17,872 bases of DNA from positions 1 through 17,872 of the forward strand of contig JBEKUI010000068.1 of assembly GCA_049515175.1 (NCBI GenBank). The letters run 5' to 3'. The notes below the pieces were generated by a model. It was not told where the DNA came from and did no database searches. It saw only the letters and a list, made by a program, of their open reading frames with translations. The DNA is from JACQNR01 sp049515175 (GTDB taxonomy: Bacteria > Acidobacteriota > Terriglobia > UBA7540). The position numbers and the translations under genes are program-made. Positions 7,529 to 13,728 of this stretch are shown here, one piece after another (the first letter of the stretch is position 1; every line of letters starts with the position of its first letter).

Positions 7529-7645
7529 GTGGGGGCGGGTTTCAAACCCGCCCCTACAATCCCGTTTTGTCCCGTGGGGCCGATGCGTGACCCGCGCCAC
7601 AATTCCGTTTCGCACCGTAGGGGCGGGTTTGAAACCCGCCCCTAC
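7529..7645. repeat. REP family 1 triplet upstream of RAYT
   Basis: Intact palindromes at 7529-7557 (GTGG foot) and 7617-7645 (GTAG foot) flank a decayed 27-bp copy at 7574-7600 (ends GTGG...CCAC). Both gaps are 16-nt linkers: AATCCCGTTTTGTCCC at 7558-7573 and AATTCCGTTTCGCACC at 7601-7616. All linkers in the island point the same way, so the array grew as repeat-plus-linker units. The last copy supplies the TAG stop of the neighbouring restriction remnant. Confidence 0.9.
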
Positions 7646-8268
7646 GATTCAATGATTTTGCGCTCTTTGTCCGTAATCCCGTACAGCTCGTAAACCAATT
7701 CGTCGATTTCGGCGTCGGTCGAGGCGATTTCGCGCTCCAACTCTGTAGCGCCGGTGTCCTCACCGGCGGCGGTAGGGGCGCGTCGTCCGTCGGTTGACGG
7801 ACGCCCAAGCTGGGCGGTTCGCGGACCGCCCCCGGGCTTGCGCTCGTCGGGTTTGACCGAGGCGTCGTAGAAGCGGAACTCCTCGAAATCCGTGAGGATG
7901 ACGAAGGAGACTTGCCGCGTGTTCCAGGCATAGCCCTTGGCTTGCAGAATGTGGCGCGTGCTGTCGAGAGGTTCGGAGGGCGCTTTGGCTTCGACGAAGA
8001 ATTTGGTCTGCCCACTGATGCGGAAATTGTAATCGGGCCGCCCCGTGGTCTCGCTTTCGCCGCGCTCGACAATCACTTCGCGGTGGTGATGCGGAAGCCC
8101 CGCTTCATTTTCTACGTCCCAGCCAAGAGCTTTAAAGAACGGCGTGATGAAATCGATGCGCGCTTGCGCTTCCGAATAGGCCTTGGAGAGGTAATGGTCC
8201 TGGTCGGCTTCGAACTTGGCGAGGAGCTTTGCAAGGCTGCTCCGGAAAATCTCATTCGAGGTCGTCAA
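7642..8268 (-). pseudogene. Restriction enzyme remnant: N-terminal PD-(D/E)XK domain joined to the extreme C-terminus of a type IIG-like protein
   Basis: 208 residues in an open frame from TTG at 8268 (GGAG 8 nt upstream). Residues 1-140 resemble the N-terminal nuclease domain of type I HsdR/type IIG enzymes, with P78-D79 and E93-A-K95 (GRPDYNF, FFVEAKAP) as the catalytic motif. Residues 177-207 (LEREIASTDAEIDELVYELYGITDKERKIIE) match the terminal helices usual at the end of large type IIG methyltransferase-specificity proteins. The several hundred residues expected between are missing; residues about 142-175 are low-complexity translation of hairpin repeats (7745-7831). The TAG stop at 7642-7644 lies within the REP copy 7617-7645. 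No methylase or specificity gene is nearby. It may be a remnant kept in frame by chance or a small stand-alone nuclease; without the DNA-recognition part I favour a remnant. Confidence 0.65.
7745..7831. repeat. Cluster of four consecutive hairpins in the restriction remnant
   Basis: Reading the plus strand: (1) 7745-7768, GTAG then CGCCGGTG, loop TCCT, CACCGGCG; (2) 7772-7806, GTAG then GGGC, an unpaired stretch, GTCCGTC, loop GGTT, GACGGAC, GCCC; (3) 7803-7815, GCCCA, AGC, TGGGC; (4) 7812-7831, GGGCGGT, loop TCGCGG, ACCGCCC. Hairpin 1 belongs to the same family as those around dnaJ. Hairpin 2 has the bulged-stem shape of classical REPs. The cluster sits exactly where the middle of the restriction protein is missing. 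Confidence 0.75.
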
Positions 8269-8574
8269 CTTCGTGACTCCGGGTACTCAGGAATAAAGTG
8301 ATGGGAGTGTAATGCGATGAATCGCCAACTTCAAGAGCGAGCTGCGCCACCAACGGCCGTGCCCCGCGCGCGGTGTGCTCGAATTAGCCGAGGCCGTTGC
8401 TGGGAAGCACCACTTTGTTGACGGGCAGGCGCCGAGTCGCGCAAAAGAGTGTGGCCTACCGACTGGCCGGTAGGTGGTTATTCTCATTTCTGGACCCCGT
8501 TCCTACACAACGTTTCAGTGAGAACGACCTATCACGGGAATTGGAAGATCAGGAGTTGTTCGTGGCGCTGGTGG
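8269..8574. other. 306-nt intergenic stretch with one strong hairpin
   Basis: It lies between the stop of the DnaC-like gene and the start of the restriction remnant, both on the minus strand. I found no open frame with recognisable protein sequence. The only clear structure is a hairpin at 8455-8474 (CCTACCG, loop ACTGGC, CGGTAGG), with no T run, so it is not a convincing intrinsic terminator. It could be a further diverged palindrome of the GTAG type. Confidence 0.5.
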
Positions 8575-9351
8575 CTACTCGGCGTGGAAGCGGTAACTGG
8601 CCTGCTTCACGGCCTTGCGGAAGTCGTCGGCGCGCAGCTCGACGACCTTGCACATCTCGTAGAGGCGCGAGCGGAAGGTGGGGCCGAAGCGGTCGAGTGA
8701 CTGCTCGAGGTCGGGGATCGATTCTCCCGAAGGCGTGCGGATCTCTTTGCCGCTCTCACGCGCGACCAGCGTCGTCGTGATCAGCGTCACCCGCTTCTGG
8801 TTGTAGCGCGTGTTGATGATGTGGGCGAGCGTTTCCTTCACCCAGTCGGTGGGATTGACCGCCGCGAGTTCGTCGAGCAGCAGGACCTCCGCATCGAGCA
8901 CGGGTTGCAGAACGCGCAGTTCGGAGGTCTGCGAGACGGGGTTCCAACTGTCCTGGATTTCCTTGAGCAGGTCGCGGAAGTCGTAGAAGAGGCATTCGAC
9001 GTTCTTGCGCAGGATCAGTTCGCGCAGGACGGCCACCGCCAGGTGGGTCTTGCCCACGCCCGTCGGCCCGGCGAAGAGCAAGCCGAAATCCACCGGGTAT
9101 TCCTCGACGAAGCGCTGCGCCAGAGTCTTGGCCCAGGCCAGGCTGCGGTTGGGCTCGCCGGATTTTTCCTTGCGCACGTTGAAGCTTTCGAAATCGCAAT
9201 GCTCGTAGCGCCGCGGAATGCGCGCCACCTGCAGAAGATGCGTGGTGCGCTCGCCTTCCACGCAGTCACACCGCACCATGCGGCGGACGCCGTCGGTCTC
9301 GACCGGCTTCCAACCCGTACCTTCGCATTGGGGGCAATCCTTTTTCGCCAT
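8575..9351 (-). CDS. DnaC/IstB-type AAA+ ATPase, putative replicative helicase loader
   Basis: 258 residues from the ATG at 9351; an open extension reaches a TTG at 9402 but adds nothing conserved. A small zinc-binding-like N-terminus has C6-P-x-C9 and C28-x-C30 (CPQCEGTGW, RCDC). The AAA+ core carries Walker A GPTGVGKT (95-102), Walker B VLLLDEL (156-162), a sensor-1-like LITTT (about 190-194) and an SRL arginine finger (R229), as in DnaC/DnaI. Such proteins load the replicative helicase; IstB of IS21 elements is related, but no istA or insertion-sequence ends are present, so a chromosomal loader is likelier. It follows hspR by 123 nt on the same strand, separated by an inverted repeat (9404-9487), and may be the last gene of the stress operon. 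There is no clear Shine-Dalgarno sequence. Confidence 0.85.
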   Translation of the reverse strand: MAKKDCPQCEGTGWKPVETDGVRRMVRCDCVEGERTTHLLQVARIPRRYEHCDFESFNVRKEKSGEPNRSLAWAKTLAQRFVEEYPVDFGLLFAGPTGVGKTHLAVAVLRELILRKNVECLFYDFRDLLKEIQDSWNPVSQTSELRVLQPVLDAEVLLLDELAAVNPTDWVKETLAHIINTRYNQKRVTLITTTLVARESGKEIRTPSGESIPDLEQSLDRFGPTFRSRLYEMCKVVELRADDFRKAVKQASYRFHAE

Positions 9352-9403
9352 AGCGTGGAAAGATTCTAAATCAGGTGGCGCAATGAGGCGAGAGAAAAGC
9401 AAA

Positions 9404-9487
9404 CGATGAACGATGAATGCGGAAGGATGAATGAAGAAACAGCATGGTTATGTCAGGAGTTCATCATTCCGCGTTCATCGTTCATCG
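9404..9487. repeat. 28-bp inverted repeat with 28-nt loop at the hspR 3' end
   Basis: The left arm 9404-9431 and right arm 9460-9487 are complementary at 26 of 28 positions (core CGATGAACGATGAA...). The right arm covers the last codons and TGA stop (9475-9477) of hspR; the left arm lies between hspR and the DnaC-like start. In RNA from the minus strand this would be a very stable hairpin between the two genes. There is no T run after it. Confidence 0.85.
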
Positions 9488-9882
9488 CTCTTCTTCGCGC
9501 GGATGAGGACGGGCGGGACGACGCGCACCAGGGCGTTATGAATTTTCGACGGGTCTTCCGGCGGCCGGTGCACGACCTCTTGTTGCACAAATTCGACGAA
9601 AGCCTGCATTTCTTTCTGCATCTCTTCCATGCGCCGGCGCATATTAAGAATGATCTCCACCCCCGACAGATTCACGCCCAGGTCCCGCGTCAGCTTGAGG
9701 ATGAATTCCAATTGCTCCAGGTCCTCCTGGCCGTACAGTCGCGTATTGCCCTCGCTACGGGACGGAATCAGCAGCCCCTCACGCTCGTAAAGCCGCAGCG
9801 TCTGCGGGTGGATCGAGTACATCTCCGCCACGGCACTGATCATGTAGCCGGCCTTGCCACGAGTTTTGCGACCTCTGGGCAT
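9475..9882 (-). CDS. hspR: HspR, MerR-family heat-shock repressor
   Basis: 135 residues from the ATG at 9882; the frame is open to a TTG at 9906, but conserved sequence begins at GYMISAVAEM. The N-terminal winged helix-turn-helix (about 13-62) has the HspR hallmark HPQTLRLYEREGLL (25-38) with IPSRSEGNTRLYGQEDLEQL, then LGVNLSGVEIILNMR and a coiled coil (about 82-103, RRRMEEMQKEM). HspR represses dnaK operons by binding HAIR operators, with DnaK acting as co-repressor in actinobacteria. The call is strongly supported by position (after dnaJ) and by a HAIR site over the dnaK promoter at 13560-13580, which implies negative autoregulation. It lies 112 nt after dnaJ. The C-terminal residues KKSDER are encoded by the right arm of the inverted repeat 9404-9487, so its end may have been altered by that element. 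Confidence 0.92.
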   Translation of the reverse strand: MPRGRKTRGKAGYMISAVAEMYSIHPQTLRLYEREGLLIPSRSEGNTRLYGQEDLEQLEFILKLTRDLGVNLSGVEIILNMRRRMEEMQKEMQAFVEFVQQEVVHRPPEDPSKIHNALVRVVPPVLIRAKKSDER

Positions 9883-9964
9883 GCTTAAGCTCTCGGTGCT
9901 CGGCAATCAGCCGTCAGCCTTCAAACCACAGAAACTCGAAACTGGAAACTGGAAAATCGTCATT

Positions 9965-9999
9965 CTTCACTCGTCACTCGTCACCTGTCACTCGTCACC
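9965..9999. repeat. Five tandem 7-bp repeats overlapping the dnaJ stop
   Basis: Consecutive units CTTCACT, CGTCACT, CGTCACC, TGTCACT, CGTCACC. The dnaJ TGA stop (9997-9995) falls in the last unit. It is a simple microsatellite-like tract with no visible function. Confidence 0.85.
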
Positions 10000-11167
10000 G
10001 CGAAGAGTACTTCTTCAGATCCCGGCGCGGATCTTCGGGATTCAGCCGGCTCAGCTCCCGCAGGATTTCCTTGGTTCTCTCATCCGCTACTTTTGGAACG
10101 ACGACCTGAACTTCCACGAACTGATCACCGCGCACGTTGGCGCGCAGTGACGGTGCGCCCTTTTCGCGCAAGCGCAGCTTCTGGCCTGTCTGCGTGCCGG
10201 GTGGGATCTTGATGGTGGTGGGCCCGTCGATGGTTGGCACTTCCACCTTGGCTCCGAGCGAGGCTTCCGTAACCGTCATGGGAAGCTTCACGTAGATGTT
10301 GTCGCCTTTGCGCTCGAAATAGGGGTGCGGCTCGACGTCGGTGACGATGTACAGGTCTCCGTACGCCGCGCCCGCCACACTCGCGTTTCCCTTGCCGGGC
10401 ACGCGCACGCGCGAGCCGGAATCCACGCCGGGCGGAATGCGAACCTCGAAGGATTCCGGCCTGCGAGTCTGCCCGCTGCCGCCGCAGGTTGCGCAGCGCC
10501 GCTTGCGCTTGCCGCTGCCCCCGCACTCCGGGCAGGTCACGCTGAAGCGCATAACACCCGCTTGGCGGGAGGATTTTCCGGTACCCCCGCACGCCGGACA
10601 GGTGACCGCCGCCCCACCTGCCGAGCCCGTCCCGTGGCAACTCGCGCAGGCCTCCGCGCGCGCCACGGTCAGCCGGACCGTCGTGCCGCGGATCGCGTCC
10701 CAGAATCCGAGGTGTAGGCGGTGCTCGAGGTCCGCACCCCTCTCAGGGCCTTCCTCTGGCGGCCCCTCCGTCCCGCCGCGCGAGAAGATCTGCGAGAAGA
10801 GATCCCGAAACGCTGAACCGACCCCGCCGGCCTTTTCCTCGCCCCCGTAATTGGAGAAGTCGAAGCCGGAGAAATCGACTTCGGGCCCGGGCGCTCCCGG
10901 GGGATACGGTGCGCCCGGCCCGCCCGGCGGAATGTTGTCCGAGTAGAAGCCATACTGGTCGTAGATCTGCCGCTTCTTCTCGTCGCTCAACACATCGTAG
11001 GCTTCCTGGAGTTGCTTGAATTTCTCTTCTGAAGCTTTGTTGCCGGGATTGAAGTCGGGATGGTACTTGCGCGCCAGGCGCCGGTAGGCCTTCCGAATCT
11101 GCTCAGGCTTCGAGCTGCGCTCAACGCCCAGCGTCGCGTAGTAGTCTTTTTGAGTTCCAGCCGGCAT
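9995..11167 (-). CDS. dnaJ: Type I DnaJ (Hsp40) co-chaperone
   Basis: 390 residues from the ATG at 11167 (MPAGTQKDYYATLGV). A GTG at 11296 would add 43 residues, but these overlap the upstream ORF and partly translate a palindromic repeat, so I reject it; there is no clear ribosome site before 11167. J domain at about 8-73 with H36-P37-D38; a Gly/Pro/Phe-rich linker (about 78-130); four zinc motifs CxxCxGxG at 174-181, 190-197, 212-219 and 225-232 (CASCHGTG, CPACGGTG, CPECGGSG, CATCGGSG); then the two beta-barrel C-terminal domains (about 238-360). With all four zinc motifs it is a class A DnaJ rather than a CbpA type. It stimulates DnaK ATPase and delivers clients. It stands between the zinc-ribbon ORF and hspR in the dnaK operon. 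Confidence 0.95.
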   Translation of the reverse strand: MPAGTQKDYYATLGVERSSKPEQIRKAYRRLARKYHPDFNPGNKASEEKFKQLQEAYDVLSDEKKRQIYDQYGFYSDNIPPGGPGAPYPPGAPGPEVDFSGFDFSNYGGEEKAGGVGSAFRDLFSQIFSRGGTEGPPEEGPERGADLEHRLHLGFWDAIRGTTVRLTVARAEACASCHGTGSAGGAAVTCPACGGTGKSSRQAGVMRFSVTCPECGGSGKRKRRCATCGGSGQTRRPESFEVRIPPGVDSGSRVRVPGKGNASVAGAAYGDLYIVTDVEPHPYFERKGDNIYVKLPMTVTEASLGAKVEVPTIDGPTTIKIPPGTQTGQKLRLREKGAPSLRANVRGDQFVEVQVVVPKVADERTKEILRELSRLNPEDPRRDLKKYSSR

Positions 11168-11177
11168 GGGTTGCGCC

Positions 11178-11233
11178 GCAGCGCCGGACTTGAGTCCAGC
11201 ATTTAGCGATACCGCCCTGAAGGGCGGCGCTAC
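11178..11233. repeat. REP family 2 inverted pair (REPIN-like) between zinc-ribbon ORF and dnaJ
   Basis: The left element 11178-11200 reads GCAG then CGCCGGACTTGAGTCCAGC on the plus strand. The right element 11211-11233 reads GTAG then CGCCGCCCTTCAGGGCGGT on the minus strand. They face each other across 10 nt, so the whole can fold as one long hairpin or two short ones. It occupies nearly the entire 68-nt gap before the dnaJ start. Confidence 0.8.
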
Positions 11234-11235
11234 CT

Positions 11236-11424
11236 CTAATTCTTGCTCGTTTTCAGAAACTCCCCGAGGTGGTTGGGGCAGCGGGAGAGCACCCACTCCT
11301 CAAGATACGCGTGGATCTGTTGAGCGAATGGCGAGTTCATGAGGCGCGGGTCAATCTCCACCTCCATGAATTCCCGACGCTGGCATTTCGGGCATTGCAC
11401 GCCGACCTGGGCGCGTTGTTCCAC
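11236..11424 (-). CDS. 62-aa zinc-ribbon-like protein in the dnaK-dnaJ operon
   Basis: 62 residues from GTG at 11424, with AAGGA about 7 nt upstream, a better ribosome site than that of dnaJ. It has C11-P-K-C14 near the start and C49-P-x-H52 near the end, a probable single-zinc fold, with EVEIDPRLMNSPFAQQIHAYLEEW between. The reading frame is clean and the composition protein-like (not repeat-derived), so I think it is a real gene. I do not recognise the family. Its place between dnaK and dnaJ, where grpE stands in actinobacterial operons, suggests a chaperone or stress link, but no nucleotide-exchange-factor features are visible and it is far shorter than GrpE. Confidence 0.75.
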   Translation of the reverse strand: MEQRAQVGVQCPKCQRREFMEVEIDPRLMNSPFAQQIHAYLEEWVLSRCPNHLGEFLKTSKN

Positions 11425-11436
11425 TGTCGTTCCTTT

Positions 11437-11502
11437 GTAGCGCCGGTCTCTGACCGGCGTCGTTGGGGATTGGTCATCTCGCCGCTCACAGAGCGGCGCT
11501 AC
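11437..11502. repeat. REP family 2 inverted pair (REPIN-like) between dnaK and zinc-ribbon ORF
   Basis: Left element 11437-11459 on the plus strand: GTAG, stem CGCCGGTC, loop TCT, stem GACCGGCG. Right element 11480-11502 on the minus strand: GTAG, stem CGCCGCTC, loop TGT, stem GAGCGGCG. Both stems are perfect 8 bp and the elements face each other across 20 nt, the REPIN arrangement. It fills most of the 95-nt gap after dnaK and could modulate or protect the operon mRNA. Confidence 0.88.
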
Positions 11503-11519
11503 AGGCTGTCCCCTGCACC

Positions 11520-13460
11520 CTAGTTTTTCTTCTTGTCGTCGTCCACCACTTCCGCGTCGATCACTTCCCCGTCGGTCTTGCCCTTGTCGTGCGCGTCGCT
11601 GGATGCGGAGGGGCCGGTGTCCGCTCCCGGCGCCGCCCCCGCAGCTGCCTGCGCCGGGCCGGTTTGTTTGTACATGGCCTCCGCCAGCTTGTGCGAAGCC
11701 TGCGTCAACCGCTCCACGGCAGAATTGATCTTCGAGACGTCGCCCTCCTGGATAGCCTTCTTGGCCTCTTCCAGCGCCGCATCGATGTTCTTGGCATCGC
11801 CCTCCGCGATCTTCTCGCGGTTCTCCTTCAGCATCTTCTCGACCGAGTAAACCATCGCATCCGCGCGGTTCTTGACCTCCACTTCCTCTTTGTGCTGGCG
11901 ATCTTCGTCGGCGTGCAGCTCGCCTTCCTTGGTCATCTTCTCGACTTCGTCCTTGGAAAGGCCGCTCGAGGAGGTGATGGTGATCTTCTGCTCGTTACCT
12001 GTGCCCTTGTCCTTTGCGGAAACATTGAGGATGCCGTTGGCGTCGATGTCGAAGGTGACCTCAATCTGCGGCATGCCGCGCGGGGCGAGCGGGATCCCCA
12101 CGAGATGAAACTTGCCCAAGGTGCGATTGTCGCGCGCAAATTGCCGCTCTCCCTGAAGGACATGAATCTCCACCGAAGTCTGATTGTCCGCCGCGGTCGA
12201 GAAAACTTCCGTCTTGCGCGTCGGAATCGTCGTGTTGCGCTGGATGAGCGGCGTCATGACCCCGCCCAGCGTTTCGACGCCCAGGGTGAGCGGAGTCACG
12301 TCGAGCAGTAGCAGGTCCTTCACCTCGCCGCCCAGCACGCCCGCCTGCACCGCCGCGCCCACCGCCACGACTTCGTCCGGATTGACGCCCTTGTGCGGCT
12401 CCTTACCCTGGAAGAGGTCCTTCACAATCTGCTGAACGCGCGGGATGCGGATGGATCCGCCCACGAGCACAACCTCGTCGATCTTGTCGGGGGTCAAGCC
12501 GGCGTCCTTGAGGGCCTGCTTCACCGGGCCCACCGACCGCTGGAAGATGTCCTCGCACATCTGTTCAAATCGCGCGCGGGTCAGCTTCAGGGCCAAGTGC
12601 TTGGGCCCGGAGGCATCGGCGGTGATGAAGGGCAGATTGATTTCGGTCTCGAGCACGGTGGAGAGCTCGCACTTCGCCTTCTCGGCCGCCTCCTTCAGGC
12701 GCTGCAACGCCATCCGGTCCTTGGAAAGATCAATGCCCTGGTCCTTGCGAAATTCGTCCACAATCCAGTCCATGATGCGCTTGTCGATGTCGTCGCCACC
12801 CAGGTGCGTGTCGCCGTTGGTGGATTTGACCTCCACCACGCCTTCGCCGACTTCCAGAATCGAAATGTCAAACGTGCCGCCGCCAAAGTCGTACACGGCG
12901 ATCGTCTCGTCCTTCTTCTTGTCGAGTCCGTAGGCGAGCGCCGCCGCGGTCGGCTCGTTGACGATGCGCAACACTTCCAGCCCCGCGATCTTGCCCGCGT
13001 CCTTCGTCGCCTGGCGCTGCGCGTCATTGAAGTATGCGGGGGTGGTGATCACCGCCTGCGTGACCTTCTCGCCCAGGTACTGCTCCGCCGCGTCCTTCAT
13101 CTTTTGCAGGATCATGGCGGAGATTTCAGGCGGAGAATACTCCTTGCCCATCGCTGTGACGCGCGCGTCGCCGTGCGGCCCGGCCGTGACTTTATAGGGG
13201 ACTGTCCGCATCTCGCTCCCCACTTCGTCCTGGCGCCGTCCCATGAACCGTTTGATCGAGTAGACCGTGTTCTCGGGGTTGGTGATCGCTTGGCGTTTCG
13301 CAACCTGACCCACCAGACGCTCCCCGGACTTGGTGAACGCCACCACCGAAGGCGTCGTCCGCCCTCCCTCGGGATTGGTGATGACGGTCGGCTCACCACC
13401 CTCCATTACCGCCACGACCGAATTGGTCGTTCCCAGGTCGATCCCAATGATCTTGCCCAT
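11520..13460 (-). CDS. dnaK: Hsp70 chaperone DnaK
   Basis: 646 residues, normal length. The nucleotide-binding domain (1 to about 380) has the three Hsp70 signatures: IDLGTTNS (7-14), YDFGGGTFDISIL (190-202) and VLVGGSIRIP (331-340, where Ile replaces the usual Thr of GGSTRIP). The interdomain linker DLLLLDVTP (about 382-390) is intact, followed by the beta-sandwich, a helical lid rich in Glu/Lys, a Gly/Ala-rich tail and an acidic end (EVIDAEVVDDD). It folds and protects proteins with DnaJ and a nucleotide exchange factor; grpE is not in the window. GAGGAGG precedes the ATG by about 9 nt. It is the first gene of the minus-strand stress operon, with a strong promoter at 13551-13579 covered by a HAIR operator, so repression by HspR and heat induction are expected. 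Confidence 0.98.
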   Translation of the reverse strand: MGKIIGIDLGTTNSVVAVMEGGEPTVITNPEGGRTTPSVVAFTKSGERLVGQVAKRQAITNPENTVYSIKRFMGRRQDEVGSEMRTVPYKVTAGPHGDARVTAMGKEYSPPEISAMILQKMKDAAEQYLGEKVTQAVITTPAYFNDAQRQATKDAGKIAGLEVLRIVNEPTAAALAYGLDKKKDETIAVYDFGGGTFDISILEVGEGVVEVKSTNGDTHLGGDDIDKRIMDWIVDEFRKDQGIDLSKDRMALQRLKEAAEKAKCELSTVLETEINLPFITADASGPKHLALKLTRARFEQMCEDIFQRSVGPVKQALKDAGLTPDKIDEVVLVGGSIRIPRVQQIVKDLFQGKEPHKGVNPDEVVAVGAAVQAGVLGGEVKDLLLLDVTPLTLGVETLGGVMTPLIQRNTTIPTRKTEVFSTAADNQTSVEIHVLQGERQFARDNRTLGKFHLVGIPLAPRGMPQIEVTFDIDANGILNVSAKDKGTGNEQKITITSSSGLSKDEVEKMTKEGELHADEDRQHKEEVEVKNRADAMVYSVEKMLKENREKIAEGDAKNIDAALEEAKKAIQEGDVSKINSAVERLTQASHKLAEAMYKQTGPAQAAAGAAPGADTGPSASSDAHDKGKTDGEVIDAEVVDDDKKKN

Positions 13461-13550
13461 CCGCGTTTTCCTCCTCGCAGGTCTGTCCTAACTAGCCCCT
13501 CTGCTTTTTCCCTTACCGATATATTTGATGCTTAAGATTAGCGCCACGGC

Positions 13551-13579
13551 ATAATACTTCTTGAGTCCTTCAATGTCAA
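13551..13579 (-). promoter_or_regulatory. dnaK operon promoter
   Basis: On the minus strand a perfect TTGACA (13579-13574), a 17-nt spacer and TATTAT (13556-13551, five of six) form a near-consensus vegetative promoter. Transcription should start near 13544, giving a leader of about 84 nt before dnaK. Confidence 0.85.
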
Positions 13580-13580
13580 G
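13560..13580. promoter_or_regulatory. HAIR operator for HspR
   Basis: The minus strand reads CTTGACA, seven bases (TTGAAGG), ACTCAAG. The known HAIR consensus is CTTGAGT-N7-ACTCAAG, so the right half is perfect and the left matches at five of seven, with the spacing exact. The left half contains the -35 hexamer, and the right half lies in the spacer, so bound HspR would block RNA polymerase. The two departures from consensus are exactly those that create TTGACA. Confidence 0.88.
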
Positions 13581-13589
13581 ATGGATTTG

Positions 13590-13644
13590 TAACCTAATGA
13601 AACTTATAGGAAAACATCGTACATGGCGGAAGTTAGTTAGGTTA
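13590..13644. other. 8-bp inverted repeat between dnaK and queF
   Basis: TAACCTAA at 13590-13597 and TTAGGTTA at 13637-13644, 39 nt apart, in the AT-rich divergent gap. A second small dyad (CATGGC 13622-13627, GCCATG 13650-13655) interleaves with it. This could be an operator for queF or chance. I find no clear sigma-70 boxes for queF here, and no preQ1 riboswitch. Confidence 0.3.
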
Positions 13645-13728
13645 TATATGCCATGAGGGATATTCGGAGACCTTCGAGCGGATGTGCGTCATGCATCTTT
13701 TTGAGTTATCCTGCCGACGGAGGACATG

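Noticed and set aside
6871..7645. CRISPR-like appearance: 29-bp repeats with short regular spacers
   Set aside because: The spacers are 16 nt and nearly identical to each other, the repeats are complete palindromes, groups are broken by a transposase gene, and no cas gene is present.
8575..9351. IstB of an IS21-type insertion sequence
   Set aside because: No istA neighbour or element ends are visible, and the cysteine-rich N-terminus with operon context fits a chromosomal helicase loader better.
11189..11202. CTTGAGT half-site resembling HAIR in front of dnaJ
   Set aside because: The second half (ACTCAAG) is missing at the required spacing, and the bases belong to the loop and stem of a REP family 2 element.
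11168..11296. Longer DnaJ starting at GTG 11296
   Set aside because: The extra 43 residues overlap the zinc-ribbon ORF and translate a palindromic repeat; conserved DnaJ sequence begins just after the ATG at 11167.
13581..13725. preQ1 riboswitch upstream of queF
   Set aside because: I could not find the short stem-loop plus A-rich tail and ribosome-site pairing typical of class I, nor a class II layout; only a loose 8-bp inverted repeat is present.
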